Origin: Saprospiraceae bacterium
GTDB lineage: Bacteria; Bacteroidota; Bacteroidia; Chitinophagales; Saprospiraceae
Assembly (NCBI GenBank): GCA_027031185.1
Contig: JALVEF010000521.1
Span: 1-6,590, forward strand
Length of the DNA stretch: 6,590 nucleotides
Direction: 5' to 3'
In this document: positions 1 to 6,045 of the stretch, in pieces
Numbering within the stretch: the stretch's first letter is position 1
Layout of the letters: each line of letters opens with the position of its first letter
Notes under the pieces: model-generated
Databases searched by the model: none
Told to the model about the DNA's origin: nothing
The model's input: only the letters and a program-made list of their open reading frames with translations
Program-made: the position numbers and the translations under genes

Positions 1-889
1 TAACACCAATATTGCCAGTTTGCTGCCGGCGGGTGACTACAGTGTCACGGTCACCGACCAAAAAGGCTGTACCCAGTCGTTGGATTACACGCTCTCACAA
101 AATGAGCCGATCGTCGCTTCACTGAACCCGGTCGAGCCCCCGGAGTGCTTCGGTTACCAAACCACTATCAGTATTGACACGGTCTATGGCGGCGCCGGTG
201 GTCCATACACGTATTCGGTGGACTACAGCCCGCCGCAAAGCATTGAGCTGGAGTATCAGGTCTTTGCCGATTCGCATTACGTGCTCGTCTATGATGCGTT
301 TGAATGCTCCACGGCACTTTCGGTCAACATTACGGAGCCCGAGGAAATATTTTTGAATCTACCTGAAGTGGTCACAGTAGAATTGGGGGACAGTGTCCAG
401 CTCATCCCGATATACAGTTCACAGCTGCCCATTGATTCTTTCTACTGGACACCGACCAATTATTTGTCCGATTCATCGCTACTGCAGCCCTTTGTGGTCG
501 GTCTGGATCAGGATCAGGTATTCGAACTGACTTTGGTGGATGCCAACGGCTGTACGCAGACGGCTGCCGTACAAGTAGAACTGGACCGCAACCGGAATGT
601 CTATATTCCCAATGTGTTCTCCCCCAATCATGACGGCTTTAATGATGTCTTCTTCCCCAAAACCGGTATCGGTGTCAAAGAGGTCAACTTCATGAACATT
701 TACGACCGGTGGGGCGAGCTCATCTACTCAGCGGAACACTTCTTGCCTCGCGACAACTCTACCCAGTATTGGGACGGCACCTTCCGGGGCAAAGCGCTGC
801 ATCCGGGTGTGTTTGTCTATTTGATCCAAGTGGAATTTCTGGATGGGAGGAAGTTGCTCTATCGCGGCGATGTCACTTTAATACGGTGA
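1..889 (+). CDS. Secreted surface protein with T9SS type B (CHU_C) C-terminal sorting domain, 3' part only
   Basis: The reading frame is open from base 2 to the TGA at 887-889, so this is the last ~295 codons of a gene that starts outside the window. A TTG at base 20 is an internal leucine, not a start. The first visible ~40 residues (GDYSVTVTDQKGC) are the end of a SprB-type repeat. An Ig/PKD-like stretch follows, with a WTP...YLS segment and then DANGC around 540-550. From about base 599 the last 96 residues form the gliding-motility-associated C-terminal domain: YIPNVFSPNHDGFND, IYDRWGELIY, a WDGTFRGK segment, HPGVFVYLI and a terminal RGDVTLIR. In the Bacteroidota this domain directs outer-membrane export and surface attachment through the type IX secretion system (family knowledge). 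Such proteins are often very large adhesins or SprB-like gliding proteins. The specific ligand cannot be read from this fragment. It converges with the inositol-phosphatase-family gene. Confidence 0.93.
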   Translation, partial: NTNIASLLPAGDYSVTVTDQKGCTQSLDYTLSQNEPIVASLNPVEPPECFGYQTTISIDTVYGGAGGPYTYSVDYSPPQSIELEYQVFADSHYVLVYDAFECSTALSVNITEPEEIFLNLPEVVTVELGDSVQLIPIYSSQLPIDSFYWTPTNYLSDSSLLQPFVVGLDQDQVFELTLVDANGCTQTAAVQVELDRNRNVYIPNVFSPNHDGFNDVFFPKTGIGVKEVNFMNIYDRWGELIYSAEHFLPRDNSTQYWDGTFRGKALHPGVFVYLIQVEFLDGRKLLYRGDVTLIR

Positions 890-891
890 AT

Positions 892-914
892 GGTCAACGG
901 CCCAAGGTCAACGG
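892..914. repeat. 9-bp direct repeat in convergent intergenic gap
   Basis: GGTCAACGG occurs at 892-900 and again at 906-914, directly after the stop of the surface-protein gene and before the convergent stop at 926. No clear terminator hairpin with a T-tract is visible in the 36-base gap. The only pairing seen is GCCCAA (900-905) with TTGGGC (931-936), across a 25-base loop that reaches into the neighbouring gene, which is weak. The function is unknown and the repeat may be chance or the remnant of a small intergenic repeat. Confidence 0.45.
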
Positions 915-925
915 TCATCCCCTTA

Positions 926-1711
926 TTAGATTGGGCTCAGTAATTGGTCATGGAGGAGCCCGTTGGACGCCAGGATTTCTTCTCCCGACAGGGCATCCCC
1001 ACTACCGTCAAAGTTGGATGTTTTGCCCCCCGCTTCTTCGACCAACAACAGGCCGGCCGCCACGTCCCACGGATGCAAGTCAAATTCAAAGTAGAAATCA
1101 AATCGCCCGCAAGCCACATAGGCCAGGTCCACAGCCGCAGCCCCCAGTCGCCGGATGCCGCGCGTGGTGTGCATATAATGCTCAAACATCCGCATATAGC
1201 ACGCCTCGTGCCGGAACTCATAATACGGGAAGCCCGTGGCTGCCAGCGCCTGTGCCAGATCGCAACGGTCAGAAACGCGGATAGGTTTGCCGTTTAGAAA
1301 GGCGCCTTGTCCGCGGGCGGCATAAAAAAGCTCGTCCCACTCGGGCACATAGATGACGCCGATCAGCTTGTCCTTGCCATTTACCAAAGCCACACTCACG
1401 GCATAGATGGGGAGTCCATATACATAATTTGTCGTGCCGTCCAGCGGGTCCACGACCCAGCGCAAGGCCCGGTCTTCGGTAGTTATGGTCTTTTCTTCGG
1501 TGAGAAAACCGGCGGAAGGGACGATTTCGCGCAAAGCGCGAACCAGTTTTTTCTCTGCTTCGCGATCCACGAAGGAGACGAGGTTATTGCGTGACTTGTC
1601 CGTTATGTCCGCTTCGGAGAGCTGTCCGCGCTGCGCGCGGATGTAATGGCCGACGGGGCGGACGGCTTCGATGGTTTGGCGAAGGATATTGTCCGGATTC
1701 ATGGCGGTCAT
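926..1711 (-). CDS. Inositol monophosphatase family protein (SuhB/CysQ-type phosphatase)
   Basis: This is a 261-residue protein, the usual length for the family. It is a Mg2+/Li+-type phosphatase that hydrolyses inositol 1-phosphate or a related small phosphate ester such as a sugar phosphate or 3'-phosphoadenosine nucleotide; the substrate cannot be decided from sequence. Seen motifs: FLTEE with metal-binding Glu72-Glu73, the signature WVVDPLDGTTNY at 86-96 with Asp88 and Asp91, GAFLNGKPI near 136-144, and HPWDVAAG at 213-220 with Asp216. All expected catalytic residues are present, so the enzyme should be active; it is probably cytoplasmic, as no signal peptide or membrane segment is visible. 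The start is the ATG at 1711-1709, which overlaps the recX stop as ATGA. A second in-frame ATG at 1702 (Met4) is an alternative. It is the last gene of the HAD-recX operon. An archetypal gene name is withheld because the suhB and cysQ roles cannot be separated here. Confidence 0.95.
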   Translation of the reverse strand: MTAMNPDNILRQTIEAVRPVGHYIRAQRGQLSEADITDKSRNNLVSFVDREAEKKLVRALREIVPSAGFLTEEKTITTEDRALRWVVDPLDGTTNYVYGLPIYAVSVALVNGKDKLIGVIYVPEWDELFYAARGQGAFLNGKPIRVSDRCDLAQALAATGFPYYEFRHEACYMRMFEHYMHTTRGIRRLGAAAVDLAYVACGRFDFYFEFDLHPWDVAAGLLLVEEAGGKTSNFDGSGDALSGEEILASNGLLHDQLLSPI

Positions 1712-2190
1712 TTGCGCGGATACAGCTTCTCAAATTCCTGTCGGAACAGTTCGTATTCAAAACCGCGCTGCTCGATAAAGCGGCGCAGTTTGGCAAATTT
1801 TGTCTGTGGGTCGCCGCCATATTCGCGCATCTTTTGGCGAATCAGCCGGCGCAGCGTATCGCGGTAGTCTTCTTCGGATATGGTCGCCAGCGCCGACTCG
1901 ATGAGCGGCGCGGGGACTTGTTTCTCACGCAGTCGCAAGCGAATCTTCCGCCGTCCCCACTTCTTGATGCGGAACTTGCCGCCGGCAAAAAACTCGGCAA
2001 AGCGGGCTTCATCGTAAAAGCCTTCGGCTTCCAGTACGGGCAGTAGCGTGTCCAGTTCGTGATACGTCAGGCCCAGTTGGCGGGCCTTTTGCCGCAAATC
2101 AAACAGGCAGCGCTCCTGGTAGCCGCAATAGCGGCGCAGTTGATTCAGGACATGCTGATATTTTTCCGGTATGTGGGTATCAGTGGGCAT
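1708..2190 (-). CDS. recX: RecX family regulator of RecA
   Basis: This is a small basic helical protein of 160 residues from the chosen start, close to the usual RecX length. RecX binds RecA filaments and modulates recombination and the SOS response (family knowledge). Seen features: an N-terminal LNQLRRYCGYQER segment, the diagnostic GFYDEARFAEFF at about residues 57-68, then a lysine-rich stretch with W78-G and KIRLRLREKQV at 82-92. A second, weaker repeat (YRDTLRRLIRQKM, then FAKLRRFIEQRGFEYELF) gives the typical tandem three-helix layout. The frame stays open upstream to 2304, and ATGs at 2220 and 2304 are possible. The ATG at 2190-2188 is preferred because it gives a normal RecX N-terminus and only an 11-base overlap with the HAD gene. 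The stop overlaps the next ATG by 4 bases. No recA lies in the window. No SOS box was recognised upstream of the operon. Confidence 0.9.
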   Translation of the reverse strand: MPTDTHIPEKYQHVLNQLRRYCGYQERCLFDLRQKARQLGLTYHELDTLLPVLEAEGFYDEARFAEFFAGGKFRIKKWGRRKIRLRLREKQVPAPLIESALATISEEDYRDTLRRLIRQKMREYGGDPQTKFAKLRRFIEQRGFEYELFRQEFEKLYPRK

Positions 2191-2806
2191 TGGCAGCGTG
2201 AAGATAGCGGGTAAGTTCATTTGTGATGTCCTGCCGGGGATCGTGCCGGAAGGCTTGAAAAGACAGGTCTTGCGCCGTGGCGACGTTGGCCGGGGTATCA
2301 TCAATAAAAAGGGTCTCTTCCGGACGGATGCCGGTTTCTTTCAGAATAACTTCAAAGCCACCGGGATCCGGTTTGCGATGGCCCATCTCATTGGAAAACC
2401 AGGTGCCATGGAATAACCGGCGAAAGGCATCCAAGCTCATTCCGATTTGCTCGCGGGCCATGGCATCCAGGGCTTCAATGTGCCAGACATTGATGTTGCT
2501 GTACAAGTAGATGGAATAGCGCTCTTTGAGTATTTTAAGGAAGTGGACCCTGTGTTTCGGGAAGCGGACCAGGACGACATTCCAGGCCTGCTTGACGTGA
2601 GCTTCGGGAATGCCGCGGGACTTGACGGCATCCAAAAATTCGTCTCCGGAAATGCGTCCGGTCTCAAAACCGTGAAGCATCTCCGGCGCCGCCCGATATA
2701 AATCTTCCCAGGTCTCTTTCGTGAACTGCCCGAGATACCGGTTGGCCCGGTTCCAATCCAGGTCCACCAAAACGCCGCCGAAGTCAAATAGAATATGCTT
2801 GATCAT
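2180..2806 (-). CDS. HAD superfamily phosphatase (subfamily IA, YihX-like)
   Basis: A 208-residue haloacid-dehalogenase-fold hydrolase, probably a cytoplasmic phosphatase acting on a small phosphometabolite; the substrate is unknown. Motif I is ILFDFGGVLVD with nucleophile Asp8. The second motif-I aspartate is Gly10, as in E. coli YihX-like members (DLGNV). A helical C1 cap spans roughly residues 18-95. Motif II is YLYSN with Ser103, motif III is the Lys145 of HRKPDP, and motif IV is FIDDTPAN with Asp169-Asp170. The start is the ATG at 2806-2804, because the HAD fold begins at once with MIKHILFDFG. The frame remains open for 64 more codons upstream (to 2998), but that part translates a degenerate intergenic repeat and resembles no HAD N-terminus. 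It is the first gene of the operon with recX, which begins inside its last codons. No Shine-Dalgarno sequence is evident, as is common in Bacteroidota. Confidence 0.9.
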   Translation of the reverse strand: MIKHILFDFGGVLVDLDWNRANRYLGQFTKETWEDLYRAAPEMLHGFETGRISGDEFLDAVKSRGIPEAHVKQAWNVVLVRFPKHRVHFLKILKERYSIYLYSNINVWHIEALDAMAREQIGMSLDAFRRLFHGTWFSNEMGHRKPDPGGFEVILKETGIRPEETLFIDDTPANVATAQDLSFQAFRHDPRQDITNELTRYLHAANAH

Positions 2807-2835
2807 TGGGTATTTATTGGGTGTGACTGTTTGGT

Positions 2836-2965
2836 GAGTGGACTCCCCAAAACGTAGTACTGAAGAAACAACCAAATTTTCTTCTGCCGGGATTTTGGGG
2901 TAACTGAGGAATCGAAGAATCGAGGAATTGATGAACCGATAAGCAGGATTTTTTGGAGTGAACTC
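2836..2965. repeat. Pair of GAGTGRACTC imperfect palindromes
   Basis: GAGTGGACTC lies at 2836-2845 and GAGTGAACTC at 2956-2965. Each has GAGT/ACTC inverted half-sites around a 2-base centre, and the two differ at one central base. They are 120 bases apart start to start. They could be operator half-sites or just part of the repetitive character of this region; nothing else supports a regulator. Confidence 0.35.
2906..2937. repeat. Degenerate 8-bp tandem repeat, about four units
   Basis: Four head-to-tail 8-bp units related to GAGGAATC are seen: GAGGAATC, GAAGAATC, GAGGAATT and GATGAACC, at 2906, 2914, 2922 and 2930. A possible fifth, poorer unit (GATAAGCA) follows at 2938. Because 8 is not a multiple of 3, the array reads through all frames and yields artificial peptide such as SSIPRFFDSS on the minus strand. 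This supports treating the overlapping open frames as non-coding. Confidence 0.7.
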
Positions 2966-2997
2966 ATTGACTGAATACTTGCTGCCGGGATGTGGCA

Positions 2998-3005
2998 CAA
3001 ATATA
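2998..3005 (-). promoter_or_regulatory. Candidate Bacteroidota -7 element (TAnnTTTG) for the HAD-recX operon
   Basis: On the minus strand this reads TATATTTG, an exact match to the TAnnTTTG -7 consensus of the Bacteroidota primary sigma factor. No TTTG or TTG lies at the expected spacing upstream; that position is occupied by the 12-bp inverted repeat. Transcription would start a few bases downstream, giving a leader of about 180 bases before the ATG at 2806. The motif is short and could occur by chance. Confidence 0.4.
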
Positions 3006-3015
3006 GGTAAATAGC

Positions 3016-3045
3016 GCCTATGCCGTCCGGCCCGACGGCATAGGC
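3016..3045. promoter_or_regulatory. Perfect 12-bp inverted repeat (operator or RNA hairpin)
   Basis: GCCTATGCCGTC at 3016-3027 and its exact reverse complement at 3034-3045 flank a 6-base loop (CGGCCC). Only three Ts follow on the plus strand and no T-tract follows on the minus strand. No gene on either strand ends just upstream, so an intrinsic terminator is unlikely. Its place between divergent genes, beginning 10 bases upstream of the minus-strand TATATTTG element, suggests an operator or a structured leader of a plus-strand transcript. The symmetry is seen; the role is inference. Confidence 0.55.
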
Positions 3046-3076
3046 TTTGATGGTAACTGTTTGGGTAGCCGCTCTT

Positions 3077-3107
3077 TTTGCACTAAAAACAGGAGCATCT
3101 AAATAGT
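3077..3107 (+). promoter_or_regulatory. Weak candidate promoter for the dehydrogenase gene
   Basis: TTTG at 3077-3080 is followed after 19 bases by TAAATAGT at 3100-3107. The spacing fits the TTTG / TAnnTTTG pattern of Bacteroidota, but the downstream half of the -7 element is a poor match. A second partial element, TAATTTG at 3142-3148, lies too close to the ATG for a normal leader and lacks a spaced TTTG. Neither is convincing. Confidence 0.2.
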
Positions 3108-3156
3108 CACTTGTACAATGCTTAGTAACTTGCGCGTGCCATAATTTGCTCCCGAA

Positions 3157-6039
3157 ATGAAGACATCTGCTCACGTATCGGACTTGCGGTCGGCCTTGAA
3201 GGGCTTCAAGGGCGACATTTATACCGACGAACTGACCCTGGGACTTTATGCCACGGATGCATCCGTGTATGAGATTCAGCCCATGGCGGTAGTGGTCCCC
3301 CGGGATGAGGCCGATGTCCTGCTGGCGCATCGCGTAGCCTACGAGCGGCGCATTCCCATCCTGCCGCGGGGAGCGGGTACGTCTTTGGCCGGGCAAACCG
3401 TCGGGCGCGCCCTGGTAATAGACTTCTCGCGCTACATGAACCAAATCCTGGAAGTGGATGCGGATCGGCGCATCGCGCGCGTCCAGCCCGGCGTGATTCT
3501 GGACAGTCTCAACCGCCACGTGGCCCCGTTGGGCCTGCTGTACGGGCCGGATCCGGCCACCGCCTCGCGCGCCAATCTCGGCGGTATCATCGCCAACAAC
3601 TCATCCGGATCTCACAGCATTGTATATGGCAAGGCGGTAGATCACATCGTCTCCGTCAAAGTGGCTCTGGACGACGGGACGGTACTGACTTTCAGCGAAG
3701 AGACTTTGGAAAGCGTACACAGTAAATCCCGTTTGCCTTCGCGAGAAGGCAAAATCTATCAAACATTGCGTGATATCATCGCGCACCACGGCGACGCCAT
3801 TCGCACCCGCTATCCCAAGGTCATGCGCCGCGTGACGGGCTACAATCTGGATGAATTTGTGGATCGGGATGCCTGGAATCTCGCTAAGCTCATCTGCGGC
3901 AGTGAAGGGACGCTGTGCACCATCCTGGAAGCGACGGTGAAGCTGGTCCCGCAACCCGCACACAAGGCGGTCTGTGTCGTCCATTTTGCGGACCGGATGG
4001 AGGCTATCCGTGCCGTGCCAAGCATCCTGCCTTTTGGACCGGCAGCGGTCGAATTGCTGGACGATACCGTCGTGCGCCTGGCCCTGTCCAATCCGGCCAC
4101 GCGGAAACTGGCCGGCTTTATTGAGGGGGCACCGGGCGGCCTGCTCATCGTGGAATTTTACGGCGAGAGTCCGGACGAATTGGATGAGAAGCATCGCGTC
4201 TTTGTCTCTTTCCTACGGGAGCAAGGCATGGGGTATGCCTATCCGTTTTTTCACCATCGGCCCGACGACAAGCGGTTTGACCATATCTGGGCGGTGCGCA
4301 AGCTGGGCCTGGGTCTGCTGCTCAGTGTCCGCGAACGGGCCAAGCCGCAACCGTTTATCGAAGACGCCTGCGTGCCGGTGGACGTACTGGCCGACTACAT
4401 TGAAGATGTCAAGCGCTTCTGTGACGGGCTGGATGTCAATCTCATATTGTACGCGCATGCGAGTGTGGGCGTCTTGCACGTACGCCCGATCCTGGATCTC
4501 CGGCTGGCGTCAGACATTGAGAAATTTGAGAAGATATCTGCTCGTGTACTCCAATTGGTCAAGCACTACAAGGGTGCGTGGTCCGGCGAACACGGCGACG
4601 GTCTGGTGCGCAGCCCGCGCATTCCCGACTTTTACGGCGAGGAGATATACCAATGCTTTGTCGAGATTAAGAGGAGCTTTGACCCACACGGGCTGATGAA
4701 TCCGGGTAAGATCGTGCACGCGCCACCTATGACCGAAAACTTGCGCTATGGCGTCGAATACCGCGAGCAAGAAGTGGAGACGGTCTATCACTACCGCAAG
4801 GAACTGGGCTTCAACAGTCTGGTCAATATGTGCAACGGAATCGGTGTATGCCAGCGCATCGAAGGCGGCGCCATGTGCCCGAGCTACAAGGCATCGCGAA
4901 AAGAGAAAGACAGCACCCGTGCCCGCGCCAATGCGCTGCGGCTCACACTTGCCGGTAAGATGGCCGGCGGCGACTTTACCGCTGCCCCGCTCCGGGAAGT
5001 GCTTGACCTGTGCATCTCCTGCAAGTCCTGCAAGACGGACTGTCCGAGCAACGTGGATGTTGCCAAGATGAAAAGCGAGGTCTTGCAGATGATCCACGAC
5101 AAGCAGGGCATCGGCCTGCGCGAGAAGCTCATTTTGCGGAGTGACCGGATGGCGCGTCGCTTTGCCGGGGCGTGGGCCGGCCTGATCAATTGGGGACAGT
5201 CGCTGCATCTGACGCGTTGGGTATTATCCCGCCTTGCGGGCCTGGACGTACGCCGCCGCCTGCCGGCGTACGCCAGGCAACCACTTACCAAGTGGTTTGC
5301 CACCAGACAAGCGAAGGCCGGTTCAATGGATGTCGTACTGTTTGCCGACACGTACATCACCTATCACGAGCCGCAAATCGGGCGCGCCGTGATACAACTG
5401 CTCGAGCACCTGGACTGCACCGTCCACCTGGTGGACACACACGGCAGCAAGCGCCCCTGGATATCAAACGGTTTTCTGCGAAAGGCCCGTCAGCACGGTC
5501 AATACATCGTGGACACACTTCGCCCGTATTTGGAAGCCGGCCGGCCGGTCATCGTGGTCGAGCCCGGATCTTATTCGGCACTCAAAGATGATATTCCGGA
5601 TCTACTGCCTGATGTCGAAGATGCCCGGCTGCTGGCCGATGCCGTCGTATCGCTGGAGCGTTTCACGGCCGAGCGATTGCAGGCCCTCGGCCCGGCGGTG
5701 CGGCTGCGCAGCGGGATACAGAAGCACTACCTCTTTGCCCACTGTCACCAGCGGGCGCTGGAGGGCACACAGTATCTGGCACGGGTGTTTGACTATGTGG
5801 ACGGTACGTATGAAATCATTGACGCGGGATGCTGCGGCATGGCGGGTGCTTTCGGGTATGAGCGGGAGCACTATGACTTTTCCAAGGCCATCTTTGAGTC
5901 GGACCTGGGGCCTCAACTGGACAAGATACCCACCAATGCGCCCATTTTGGCGACGGGCTTCAGCTGCCGGCATCAAATCAAAGACTTCGACCGGCATCCG
6001 GCGCGTCACTGGGTGGAGGTGTTGCAATGGGATTCGTGA
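3157..6039 (+). CDS. FAD-linked oxidase / Fe-S dehydrogenase fusion (D-lactate or D-2-hydroxyglutarate dehydrogenase type)
   Basis: A 960-residue single-chain dehydrogenase resembling the ~1000-residue YdiJ/Dld-like family, which oxidises D-2-hydroxyacids (D-2-hydroxyglutarate, D-lactate or glycolate type) with FAD and passes electrons through Fe-S clusters to a quinone or other acceptor. The substrate is not determinable here. The FAD-binding domain (about 35-270) shows PRGAGTSLAGQ at 70-80, YGPDP from 129, NNSSG at 147-151 and GSEGT at 248-252. The FAD-oxidase C-terminal domain (about 270-525) carries HASVGVLHVRP at 434-444 and GEHGDG at 477-482, likely metal and substrate ligands. Fe-S motifs are C559-x5-C565-x8-C574-P and CxxCxxCxxxCP with Cys619, 622, 625 and 629, separated by the family motif STRARANALR (586-595). 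The C-terminal CCG-like domain keeps HCH (862-864), CCG (892-894) and SCRHQ (Cys937), but its first half lacks the expected cysteines. The ATG at 3157 gives the normal N-terminus. No signal peptide is seen. rsmG starts 6 bases downstream. Confidence 0.93.
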   Translation: MKTSAHVSDLRSALKGFKGDIYTDELTLGLYATDASVYEIQPMAVVVPRDEADVLLAHRVAYERRIPILPRGAGTSLAGQTVGRALVIDFSRYMNQILEVDADRRIARVQPGVILDSLNRHVAPLGLLYGPDPATASRANLGGIIANNSSGSHSIVYGKAVDHIVSVKVALDDGTVLTFSEETLESVHSKSRLPSREGKIYQTLRDIIAHHGDAIRTRYPKVMRRVTGYNLDEFVDRDAWNLAKLICGSEGTLCTILEATVKLVPQPAHKAVCVVHFADRMEAIRAVPSILPFGPAAVELLDDTVVRLALSNPATRKLAGFIEGAPGGLLIVEFYGESPDELDEKHRVFVSFLREQGMGYAYPFFHHRPDDKRFDHIWAVRKLGLGLLLSVRERAKPQPFIEDACVPVDVLADYIEDVKRFCDGLDVNLILYAHASVGVLHVRPILDLRLASDIEKFEKISARVLQLVKHYKGAWSGEHGDGLVRSPRIPDFYGEEIYQCFVEIKRSFDPHGLMNPGKIVHAPPMTENLRYGVEYREQEVETVYHYRKELGFNSLVNMCNGIGVCQRIEGGAMCPSYKASRKEKDSTRARANALRLTLAGKMAGGDFTAAPLREVLDLCISCKSCKTDCPSNVDVAKMKSEVLQMIHDKQGIGLREKLILRSDRMARRFAGAWAGLINWGQSLHLTRWVLSRLAGLDVRRRLPAYARQPLTKWFATRQAKAGSMDVVLFADTYITYHEPQIGRAVIQLLEHLDCTVHLVDTHGSKRPWISNGFLRKARQHGQYIVDTLRPYLEAGRPVIVVEPGSYSALKDDIPDLLPDVEDARLLADAVVSLERFTAERLQALGPAVRLRSGIQKHYLFAHCHQRALEGTQYLARVFDYVDGTYEIIDAGCCGMAGAFGYEREHYDFSKAIFESDLGPQLDKIPTNAPILATGFSCRHQIKDFDRHPARHWVEVLQWDS
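5240..5278. other. Strong inverted repeat inside the dehydrogenase coding sequence
   Basis: Bases 5240-5255 pair with 5264-5278: a 9-bp core (CGTACGCCG / CGGCGTACG), a single bulged A at 5246 and six further pairs, around an 8-base loop (5256-5263). It lies in the codons that link the ferredoxin-like domain to the CCG-like domain (around residues 695-708). There is no T-tract, so it is not a terminator. It may be incidental in this GC-rich stretch, or an mRNA structure that slows translation between domains. Confidence 0.5.
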
Positions 6040-6045
6040 CGACCG

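Larger units (their letters stand above)
2807..3156. other. Divergent intergenic region (350 bp)
   Basis: This gene-free stretch separates the minus-strand HAD-recX-phosphatase operon from the plus-strand dehydrogenase. It is more AT-rich than the flanking genes. It holds a degenerate 8-bp tandem repeat (2906-2937), two GAGTGRACTC near-palindromes exactly 120 bases apart (2836-2845 and 2956-2965), two copies of CTGCCGGGAT (2884-2893 and 2982-2991), a minus-strand TATATTTG element (2998-3005) and a perfect 12-bp inverted repeat (3016-3045). Open frames that run through it look spurious. A second, weaker minus-strand promoter candidate is the TACGTTTTG-like element at 2848-2856, with a TTTG at 2873-2876 (16-base spacing). 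If the TATATTTG element is used, the operon mRNA would carry a leader of about 180 bases that includes the repeats. Confidence 0.7.

Noticed and set aside
890..940. Bidirectional terminator between the convergent genes
   Set aside because: The only pairing is 6 bp across a 25-base loop, without a T-tract on either side.
1526..1542. 7-bp hairpin TTCGCGC / GCGCGAA with a 3-base loop
   Set aside because: It lies within the phosphatase coding sequence, is short, and is expected by chance in GC-rich codons.
2906..2937. CRISPR-like array
   Set aside because: The 8-bp units are directly adjacent with no spacers, and no cas genes are present.
2807..2998. In-frame 64-codon upstream extension of the HAD gene on the minus strand
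   Set aside because: It translates the octamer repeat and AT-rich intergenic DNA, resembles no HAD N-terminus, and the fold starts at once at the ATG at 2806.
2803..3519. Minus-strand open frame of 238 codons across the intergenic region and the dehydrogenase 5' end
   Set aside because: Half is antisense to the clear FAD-binding domain and half is repeat-derived; no recognisable domain.
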